Source: an uncultured Bacteroides sp. (GTDB taxonomy: Bacteria; Bacteroidota; Bacteroidia; Bacteroidales; Bacteroidaceae). From it: 20,232 nt of DNA. The position numbers were made by a program, and so were the translations under genes. Positions 14,196-20,232 of the stretch are shown in pieces. Location of the stretch: contig URDR01000056.1 in assembly GCA_900546645.1 (NCBI GenBank), positions 1-20,232 on the forward strand, given 5' to 3'. How positions within the stretch are numbered: position 1 is the stretch's first letter; each line of letters starts with the position of its first letter. The notes under the pieces were generated by a model. The model saw only the letters and a program-made list of their open reading frames with translations. It made no database searches and was not told the origin of the DNA.

Positions 14196-15527
14196 ATGAA
14201 AAAACGAGCAACCATATTACTATGTTTAGGCTTTCTGCTTACTCCAATGAAAGCACAAACACTCTTAAGCCTCGAAGAATGCCTGCAGATAGGTCTGGAA
14301 AACAACCTTCCTCTTCAAGGAAAGAAAAATGAGGTAATCAAAGGGAAGTACACGATTTCTGAAAACAGAGCCAGGCTTCTGCCCCAGATTAACGGATTCG
14401 CCAATTTCAATGACAACTTCGAACCGCCGGTGTCGGTAACCGACGGAACGGCTTTCGGCAATCCTTATAATGTTACCAAAACGCTGCAGTATAATGCCAG
14501 CGCCGGTATCCAGTTGCGAATGCCTCTTTATGACCAGACGGTCTATACAACGGTGGCAGTTGCCAAGATGATGGAACAACTAAGCCGGCTGTCGTATGAA
14601 AAGGCAAAAGAAGACCTGATGATTGAAATCAGTAAGCTTTATTATTTAGGACAAACAACTACCGAACAGATCCGCCTGATAAAGAACAATATCACCCGAC
14701 TGGAAGAGTTGAAAAACATTACCATGGCTTTATTTGACAATGGCATGGCACTCGGAGTGGATGTGAAACGAGTAAATATAAACTTAGAAAATCTGCATAC
14801 CCAGCATGATAATGCGCAAGCGATGCTGGCTCAACAGCTCAACCTGCTCAAATATACGATTGACTACCCTGCTGATACCGAAATTGTATTAAGCGCAATT
14901 AATCCGGAGGAAATCGTACCGGTAGCTTTGACCGGACTGTCTGAGAATCTCTACGAACTGCAGTTGGCTGAATCGCAGACACAATTGGCTGAAAAACAGA
15001 AAAAGATGATTTCACAACGGTATATTCCATCGTTAAACCTCACCGGAAATCTTTCGTTTTCGGCTTTCACCGACAAGGCTTATCACTGGTTTCATTCGCA
15101 TCCTTCCAACAAATGGTATGACTCGTATGGCTTAGGGGTTTCTTTGCAAATTCCAATTTTCGACGGACTGGACAAACGGAACAAAATACGCAAAGCAAAA
15201 ATTGACATCGAAAACTTTAAGCTGGCACAGGAAAACACCCGGAAGCTATTACAGACACAGTATCTGAATGCTACCAATGATTTGATGAACAATCAGCGCA
15301 ATTTCAAAAAGCAAAAGGATAATTATCTTCTGGCAGAAGATGTATATACCGTCACAACGAGCCGCTATAAAGAGGGTATCGCCTCAATGACTGAGGTTCT
15401 GCAAGACGAAATGCGTATGAGTGAGGCACAAAATAATTATATTCAGGCTCATTATAATTATCAGGTTACAAACCTGACTTTGCTGAAACTTACAGGAAAA
15501 ATCGATACGTTACTTCAGAGCAAATAA
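14196..15527 (+). CDS. TolC-family outer-membrane efflux protein
   Basis: A 443-residue protein with a signal peptide (residues 1-20, ending MKAQ) and the TolC/OEP repeat structure. SLEECLQIGLENNLPLQGKKNEV opens the mature chain, with long amphipathic helices around residues 125-225 and 320-430 and strand-like segments between (SAGIQLRMPLYDQ; YGLGVSLQIPIFDG). OEP proteins form trimeric channels through the outer membrane and periplasm. The gene is followed by a HlyD-type adaptor (28-bp gap) and a permease, so it is the outer-membrane part of a tripartite exporter. Substrate unknown. Confidence 0.92.
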   Translation: MKKRATILLCLGFLLTPMKAQTLLSLEECLQIGLENNLPLQGKKNEVIKGKYTISENRARLLPQINGFANFNDNFEPPVSVTDGTAFGNPYNVTKTLQYNASAGIQLRMPLYDQTVYTTVAVAKMMEQLSRLSYEKAKEDLMIEISKLYYLGQTTTEQIRLIKNNITRLEELKNITMALFDNGMALGVDVKRVNINLENLHTQHDNAQAMLAQQLNLLKYTIDYPADTEIVLSAINPEEIVPVALTGLSENLYELQLAESQTQLAEKQKKMISQRYIPSLNLTGNLSFSAFTDKAYHWFHSHPSNKWYDSYGLGVSLQIPIFDGLDKRNKIRKAKIDIENFKLAQENTRKLLQTQYLNATNDLMNNQRNFKKQKDNYLLAEDVYTVTTSRYKEGIASMTEVLQDEMRMSEAQNNYIQAHYNYQVTNLTLLKLTGKIDTLLQSK

Positions 15528-15555
15528 ATCAATCTTAAAATATAATTCTATCATT

Positions 15556-16647
15556 ATGGAAACTACAAATAACAATACTTCTTCTAACAACCATCAGGAA
15601 AAAGCCGGAAAACTGAAAAAAGCACGCAACTGGAAATTTGTTGCCAGCGCGGTAGGTGTAGCTATCTTAGCTGCCGGTGTGATTCAAACAGCCATCATGT
15701 TTCTTGACTATAAACGCACAGAAACCAGTAATGATGCACAGATTGAACAATACCTCTCTCCTATCAATCTGCGGGCTTCGGGATATATAAAGAAAATATA
15801 CTTTACTGAACATCAGCACATCCGAAAAGGAGATACGCTGCTGATTCTGGACGACCGCGAATATAAAATCAGAATGATGGAAGCGGAAGCTGCACTCAAA
15901 GATGCCAAAGCTGGAGCTACAGTTATCGATGCTACTCTGCAAACCACACGCAGCAATGCTTCTGTTTTTGAAGCGTCGATTGCGGAAGTGGAAATACGTC
16001 TGGCTAAACTGAAAAAAGACCGCCAGCGCTACCAGAATCTGGTGGAAAGAAATGCGGCTACTCCAATTCAGTTAGAGCAAATTGAAACGGAATATGAAGC
16101 GACTCTGAAAAAACTGGATGCCATCAAACGGCAACAGAAAGCGGCTCACTCTGGTGTAAATGAGGTGTACCACCGCCAGGAAAATATTGAAGCTGCTATC
16201 CAAAGAGCGCAAGCTGCATTTGATATGGCTAAGCTGAACCTGTCGTATACCATCGTTACGGCTCCTTGCGACGGAACTTTAGGCAGACGTGCACTGGAAG
16301 AAGGACAGTTTGTGAATGCCGGACAAACTATTACATACATCGTTCCGAACACACAGAAATGGATTATTGCCAACTACAAGGAAACTCAAATTGAAAATCT
16401 GAAAGTGGGGCAAGATGTAGAAATCAGTGTAGATGCCATCAGCAACAAAACCTTCACCGGTAAGATTACAGCTATTTCTGGCGCAACCGGATCTAAATAT
16501 TCATTGGTTCCCACGGATAACTCAGCCGGAAACTTCGTAAAAATTCAACAACGTATTCCGGTGCGTATCGATTTTACCAACCTTACTAAAGAAGAAAACG
16601 AACAACTTATAGCCGGAATGATGGTTATTGTAAAAACAAAACTCTAA
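15556..16647 (+). CDS. HlyD/EmrA-family membrane-fusion (periplasmic adaptor) protein
   Basis: A 363-residue adaptor. A short cytoplasmic tail is followed by one transmembrane helix (27-50), then TSNDAQIEQYLSPINLRASGYIKKIYF, the lipoyl-like first half typical of EmrA proteins (DAQ...R.SG.I). A long coiled-coil hairpin (about 110-225) comes next, then the second lipoyl half with TIVTAPCDGTLGRRALEEGQFVNAGQ, and a beta-barrel domain. It bridges the inner-membrane permease to the TolC-like channel. The permease gene begins 4 bp after its stop, so they are translated together. Confidence 0.93.
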   Translation: METTNNNTSSNNHQEKAGKLKKARNWKFVASAVGVAILAAGVIQTAIMFLDYKRTETSNDAQIEQYLSPINLRASGYIKKIYFTEHQHIRKGDTLLILDDREYKIRMMEAEAALKDAKAGATVIDATLQTTRSNASVFEASIAEVEIRLAKLKKDRQRYQNLVERNAATPIQLEQIETEYEATLKKLDAIKRQQKAAHSGVNEVYHRQENIEAAIQRAQAAFDMAKLNLSYTIVTAPCDGTLGRRALEEGQFVNAGQTITYIVPNTQKWIIANYKETQIENLKVGQDVEISVDAISNKTFTGKITAISGATGSKYSLVPTDNSAGNFVKIQQRIPVRIDFTNLTKEENEQLIAGMMVIVKTKL

Positions 16648-16651
16648 AACC

Positions 16652-18292
16652 ATGAACCAGACACCTCGAAATTATCCTTTCTATGATTGGGTTCCCAAGC
16701 CTGTAGGCATACTCATCCTGGTGCTGCTGTTCCTCCCTATCCTTACCATAGGAGGGGTTTACTCTGTGAACAGCACCGAGATGATGAGTGGACTGGGGAT
16801 TATTTCTGAACATCTCCAGTTTACTAACTTTGCTACCTCCATCGGAATGGCGGCATTCTGCCCTTTTCTTTACCGGCTTGTTGTTATCCGAAAGGAGAAA
16901 ATGATGTGCATTGCCGGCTTTTCCATAATGTATATCCTCAGCTACATCTGTGCCAAAACGGACAGTATTTTCCTGTTGGCACTATGTAGCGTATTGATGG
17001 GATTTCTGCGTATGGTGCTGATGATGGTCAACTTATTTACGCTGATTTTATATGCCGGAAACATTGAAGCTTACCTGAAGATTACTCCCGGACTGGAACC
17101 GAAAACCGGAGAAGCATGGGATAAACTTGACATCGAACGAAGCATTGCCCAGCCGGGTATTTATCTTTTCTTTATGATATTGGGACAGTTGGGTACGTGG
17201 CTTACTGCATGGCTTTCCTTTGAGTATGAATGGAAATATGTGTATTATTATATGATGGGCATGTTGCTGTTAAGCATCTTGGTTATCTTCATTACCATGC
17301 CGTATCAGAAATTCGAAACCAAACGCTTTCCTATCAACTTCAGACAATTCGGTAATGCTACTTTATTCTGCATCCCACTGGTATGCTTTACTTATGTTAT
17401 GGTTTACGGAAAATTGCTCGACTGGTTTGACGACCCTACCATCCGTATCGCTGCGATTATTGCTATACTCAGTGCGGCATTGTTTGTCTATGTAGAATCC
17501 ATGCATCAAAGTCCTTATTACCTGCTTGATGTATTAAAACTACGTACCATCCGGATGAGTGTATTGCTCTACTTCCTGCTTATGTTTCTTAATTCCAGTG
17601 CCATGTTTGTGAATGTATTCGCAGGAATAGGTATGAAGCTGGATAACTTCCAGAATGCCATGCTGGGAAACTGGACCATGGCTGGTTATTTCATAGGAGG
17701 AATGACTACCATTATACTCAGTATGAAAGGGGTGCATTTCAAATATATTTTTGCTGGAGGCTTCCTGATTATCGGACTTTCGGCTATGTTCATGTATTTT
17801 GAAGTGCAGACAGCCGGATTATACGAACGTATGAAATATCCGGTTATTATCCGTGCCACAGGTATGATGATGTTGTATTCCCTCATTCCTACCTATGCCA
17901 CGCAACGCATGCCGTACAAATTCCTTTCTTCGTGGATTTGTACCATGCTGACCATCCGCATGGTTATAGCTCCCAGTTTCGGGGCTGCCGTTTACACCAA
18001 TGTATTGCAAGAGCGGCAACAGCATTACGTAACGCGCTATGCGCAAAACGTAGATTTGCTGAACCCTGATGCTGCTAATTCATTTATGGGAACAGTCAAG
18101 GGAATGGGCTATCAGGGAAAAAGCAAATCGGAAGCCGTAAATATGGCTGCAATGTCCACTAAAGGACAAATTCAAATGCAAGCTACCCTTGTTTCTGTGA
18201 AAGAAATGGCAGGATGGACGCTCTACGCCTGCCTGTTCTGCACAATATTTGTATTAATACTTCCATATCCTAAAAGAAAATTACTAACTTAG
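16652..18292 (+). CDS. EmrB-type (DHA2) MFS drug-efflux permease
   Basis: A 546-residue inner-membrane protein with about 14 membrane segments. Features that fit the DHA2/EmrB group are length, partnership with an EmrA-like adaptor, and a large C-terminal extracytoplasmic loop rich in Gln, Asn and Met (about 450-520) before the last helix (WTLYACLFCTIFVLILPYP). Classical DHA2 motifs are weak: the sequence after helix 2 reads RLVVIRKEKMM rather than the usual GxxxDrxGrr, so it is a divergent Bacteroidetes version. Export substrates are probably hydrophobic or amphiphilic compounds such as bile acids or drugs, but nothing in the sequence fixes them. Confidence 0.85.
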   Translation: MNQTPRNYPFYDWVPKPVGILILVLLFLPILTIGGVYSVNSTEMMSGLGIISEHLQFTNFATSIGMAAFCPFLYRLVVIRKEKMMCIAGFSIMYILSYICAKTDSIFLLALCSVLMGFLRMVLMMVNLFTLILYAGNIEAYLKITPGLEPKTGEAWDKLDIERSIAQPGIYLFFMILGQLGTWLTAWLSFEYEWKYVYYYMMGMLLLSILVIFITMPYQKFETKRFPINFRQFGNATLFCIPLVCFTYVMVYGKLLDWFDDPTIRIAAIIAILSAALFVYVESMHQSPYYLLDVLKLRTIRMSVLLYFLLMFLNSSAMFVNVFAGIGMKLDNFQNAMLGNWTMAGYFIGGMTTIILSMKGVHFKYIFAGGFLIIGLSAMFMYFEVQTAGLYERMKYPVIIRATGMMMLYSLIPTYATQRMPYKFLSSWICTMLTIRMVIAPSFGAAVYTNVLQERQQHYVTRYAQNVDLLNPDAANSFMGTVKGMGYQGKSKSEAVNMAAMSTKGQIQMQATLVSVKEMAGWTLYACLFCTIFVLILPYPKRKLLT

Positions 18293-18311
18293 CGGTTAAA
18301 AAAACAGCCGC

Positions 18312-19196
18312 ATGGATAAAGAGAAAGAAGAACAATATAAGCAACGACTTACACAGCTAAATTCTTCTCTTGCCGAGAAGAAAGAGCTGTGTTCGTCGAA
18401 TGGAACACTCTATAATTTCCCTCAGATATTAAAACAGCCCTATGAAGTAAATGGTGTAGGGGTCATTATATGTAAAAAAGGAGAATTTAATTTCCGTCTG
18501 AATAAACAGGAACTGATAGCACATAGCGGAGAAACGCTTTTCATACCCAGTGGTTCTTTCTTGCAAATTACCAATGAATCAGCCGATTTGGAAGTGATTA
18601 TTCTTATTTATCAAATTGATTCCATACGAAATATCATGGGAAATCTGGTTCTTGCCATGTTCCCTTATTCCCAATTGGCTACAGAACCATGCTATGTATG
18701 GAGCACGGGGGAAGAATGTGATATTACGCAATATATATCGTTGTTAGACAGTACTGAGGAAGGGAGAAGTTCTTCGTTTTCCTTGCATGAACGTAAACTG
18801 TTGCTACTTGCACTTACTCACCGGCTTTGCTCTATCTATAGCCGTAAGTTGCTACTCCAGCAAGGGACTCTCAGCCATAAACATGAAATATTCATCAAAC
18901 TGATTCAAGAAATAGAACATTCCTATATGCACGAAAGAAGGGTTGAATATTATGCTGGCCGACTCTGCCTGTCGCCTAAATATCTGTCAACACTTTCAAA
19001 AGAGATTTGTGGATATACGGTGCAAGAGCTCATCTTCAAAGCCATTATCCAGAAAAGTATCTCTTTGCTACAGAATACGCAAAAGACTATACAAGAAATT
19101 GCCGACGAATTCAATTTCTCAAATGCCTCTCACTTCGGGACTTTTTTCAAGAAGCAAACAGGCACTTCTCCCCAACACTATCGGAAGAACTTATAA
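18312..19196 (+). CDS. AraC-family transcriptional regulator
   Basis: A 294-residue regulator. The N-terminal part looks like a cupin-type sensor (GVGVIICKKGEFNFRLNKQELIAHSGETLFIPSGSF, about 47-90). The C-terminal 95 residues are a typical AraC double helix-turn-helix: VEYYAGRLCLSPKYLSTLSKEICGYTVQELI and the family signature IQEIADEFNFSNASHFGTFFKKQTGTSPQHYR. It follows the permease by 19 bp on the same strand and is probably the last gene of the efflux operon, controlling it in response to an effector. An adjoining autoregulatory role is inference. Confidence 0.92.
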   Translation: MDKEKEEQYKQRLTQLNSSLAEKKELCSSNGTLYNFPQILKQPYEVNGVGVIICKKGEFNFRLNKQELIAHSGETLFIPSGSFLQITNESADLEVIILIYQIDSIRNIMGNLVLAMFPYSQLATEPCYVWSTGEECDITQYISLLDSTEEGRSSSFSLHERKLLLLALTHRLCSIYSRKLLLQQGTLSHKHEIFIKLIQEIEHSYMHERRVEYYAGRLCLSPKYLSTLSKEICGYTVQELIFKAIIQKSISLLQNTQKTIQEIADEFNFSNASHFGTFFKKQTGTSPQHYRKNL

Positions 19197-19231
19197 GTAA
19201 ATGAATCCGCCAGCAAATGAAACTGGTAGAA

Positions 19232-19837
19232 TCAGTTAGTGAGCTGCATCATTCTACTGAGATATTTACCGATAATATCGAACTCCAGATTTACAATACT
19301 TCCTACTTTAAATGTATGGAAATTGGTATGTTCGTAAGTATAGGGAATAATGGCTACCTGAAAAGTATCCTCCGTCGGATTACAAACTGTCAGGCTTACT
19401 CCATTTACCGTTACCGAACCTTTATCGACGGTAAAATAACCACGCTTAGCCATTTCCGGATTAAAATCGTATTTAAAGGTGAAATACCAGCTGCCTTCGG
19501 CGTCATCTATTGCCACGCAAGTAGCGGTCTGATCAACATGTCCCTGTACGATATGCCCGTCCAAACGTCCGTTCATCATCATGCTGCGCTCTACATTAAC
19601 TTTATCACCTGCCTGCAACAAGCCGATATTGGACCGCTCAATTGTTTCTTTCATAGCGGTAACCGTATATGTACCATCTTGAATGCTAACTACGGTCAGG
19701 CAGACGCCGTTATGCGATACGCTCTGGTCAATTTTCAGTTCATCCACAAATGAACATTTCAAGGTAAGATGAAGGTTTTCCTGGTCTTTTACCACCTTCA
19801 CTACTTCTGCATATTCTTCTACAATTCCTGAGAACAT
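19232..19837 (-). CDS. ribE: Riboflavin synthase, alpha subunit
   Basis: A protein of 201 residues from the ATG at 19837, which gives the family-typical N-terminus MFSGIVEE. A TTG three codons upstream (19846) is also open but does not match the family. It has two homologous lumazine-binding domains: LTLKCSFVDELKIDQSVSHNGVCLTVVSI in the first and FKYDFNPEMAKRGYFTVDKGSVTVNGVSLTVCNP in the second, with GHIVQGHVDQTATC linking them. It dismutates two 6,7-dimethyl-8-ribityllumazine molecules into riboflavin. It lies 19 bp downstream of a 70-aa gene and probably shares its promoter. It converges with the AraC gene; the 35-bp gap between the two has no clear terminator. Confidence 0.96.
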   Translation of the reverse strand: MFSGIVEEYAEVVKVVKDQENLHLTLKCSFVDELKIDQSVSHNGVCLTVVSIQDGTYTVTAMKETIERSNIGLLQAGDKVNVERSMMMNGRLDGHIVQGHVDQTATCVAIDDAEGSWYFTFKYDFNPEMAKRGYFTVDKGSVTVNGVSLTVCNPTEDTFQVAIIPYTYEHTNFHTFKVGSIVNLEFDIIGKYLSRMMQLTN

Positions 19838-19856
19838 AATTTCCAAGTTTTAATTT

Positions 19857-20069
19857 TTATAATCTTTTTTCCGGTATACTTTTACTCCATACAGTTACTC
19901 CATCCGAAGCAATTACTGCTATCGTTCCTCCAGCATATTCTTTCGTGTAGCTGTTGCCTTTTAAAAGCATATCTTCTGCCATACGGATGGCTTTCTCTGA
20001 ACTTTTAATAGAAAACCCTTTATGGTCGCTCGATTTCCCATCAGAGAAATAAATATCATACGTTTCCAT
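19857..20069 (-). CDS. Small conserved-looking hypothetical protein (70 aa)
   Basis: The frame METYDIYFSDGKSSDHKGFSI... has balanced composition, no signal peptide and no membrane segment. Short strands (YDIYFSDG, GTIAVIASDGVTVWSK) around a helix (SSEKAIRMAEDMLLKG) suggest a small alpha/beta fold. I do not recognise the family. A good promoter stands 30 bp upstream of its ATG and ribE follows 19 bp downstream, so it is a real gene and the first of a two-gene operon. Any link to flavin metabolism is guesswork from position only. Confidence 0.75.
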   Translation of the reverse strand: METYDIYFSDGKSSDHKGFSIKSSEKAIRMAEDMLLKGNSYTKEYAGGTIAVIASDGVTVWSKSIPEKRL

Positions 20070-20098
20070 TCTTTCTTAGTTTAGTTTGAATTGTCTCA

Positions 20099-20130
20099 CA
20101 AAGATATTAATTCCTCATAATCGCACCAAA
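20099..20130 (-). promoter_or_regulatory. Promoter of the 70-aa gene / ribE operon
   Basis: On the minus strand TTTG (20130-20127), exactly 20 nt, then TATCTTTG (20106-20099). Both elements match the Bacteroides consensus without mismatch. The predicted start is around 20092, giving a leader of about 22 nt. Confidence 0.8.
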
Positions 20131-20141
20131 CCTACAGGCAT

Positions 20142-20177
20142 AAAAAAAGAGAAACCAATCGTAAGACTGACTTCTCT
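20142..20177 (-). terminator. Intrinsic terminator of the tRNA-Gly gene
   Basis: On the minus strand AGAGAAGTCAGTC, loop TTAC, GATTGGTTTCTCT form a 13-bp stem with three G-U pairs, followed by a T run (20142-20147). It lies five bases past the tRNA 3' end and just upstream of the next promoter. Confidence 0.8.
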
Positions 20178-20181
20178 GAAG

Positions 20182-20232
20182 AGCGGAAAACGAGACTCGA
20201 ACTCGCGACCCTAACCTTGGCAAGGTTATGCT
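20182..20232 (-). tRNA. tRNA-Gly (GCC anticodon), partial at the right edge
   Basis: The last 51 nt are present. The anticodon arm is TAACC-TTGCCAA-GGTTA with anticodon GCC, the variable loop GGGTC, the T-arm GCGAG-TTCGAGT-CTCGT, and the 3' acceptor strand TTTCCGC with discriminator T. The complement GCGGAAA expected at the 5' end is the usual Bacteroides tRNA-Gly start and lies beyond the window. CCA is not encoded. Confidence 0.93.

Noticed and set aside
19838..19846. TTG at 19846 as start of riboflavin synthase
   Set aside because: The ATG three codons later gives the conserved MFSGIVEE N-terminus of the family.
20182..20232. tRNA-Gly as attachment site for an integrated island
   Set aside because: Housekeeping genes adjoin the tRNA and no integrase or repeated tRNA 3' end is seen near it; the recombinase is 12 kb away beside its own inverted repeats.

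Overview
The window looks like a chromosome segment from a Bacteroides/Phocaeicola-type gut Bacteroidales. The evidence is several promoters fitting the Bacteroides -7 box (TAnnTTTG), a UpxY-type antiterminator heading a surface-polysaccharide cluster beside a tyrosine recombinase, an IS66 element of a kind I know from Bacteroides, and housekeeping genes (folC, galM-permease-galK, ribE) that read as Bacteroides proteins. Species cannot be fixed from sequence alone.

Left part (1-7952, all minus strand): a decayed IS66 element (1-926, running off the left edge) abuts an AT-rich, tightly packed polysaccharide block (969-5608) read right to left: GT4 glycosyltransferase, Wzx flippase, Wzy polymerase, GT2 glycosyltransferase. 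It is headed by a UpxY-like NusG paralogue (5723-6439). Between upxY and a tyrosine recombinase (6984-7952) lies 545 bp holding a phase-variation switch: 19-bp perfect inverted repeats (6545-6563 and 6709-6727) flank 145 bp that carry one good -7 box. That promoter points away from upxY, so the assembled sequence shows the locus OFF. In this orientation the transcript would run at once into a 13-bp-stem hairpin with a T-rich tail. In the flipped orientation the hairpin would shrink to about 7 bp.

Middle part (8117-13919, plus strand): a small secreted, beta-rich hypothetical protein; folC; then a galactose block of galM, a FucP-family hexose permease and galK, ending in a strong intrinsic terminator. 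A 20-bp-arm imperfect palindrome overlaps the probable galM promoter and reads like an operator. galT and galE are not in the window.

Right part (14196-19196, plus strand): a tripartite efflux operon (TolC-like outer-membrane factor, HlyD/EmrA adaptor, 14-TM EmrB-type permease) with an AraC-family regulator as last gene. Then, on the minus strand, a 70-aa hypothetical gene and riboflavin synthase are driven by a near-ideal Bacteroides promoter. The window ends inside a tRNA-Gly(GCC) gene with its terminator.

A degenerate leader element occurs three times immediately before the start codons of unrelated genes (recombinase, folC, tolC-like gene). It has a conserved stem-loop with compensating base pairs and is not explained by any feature I recognise.
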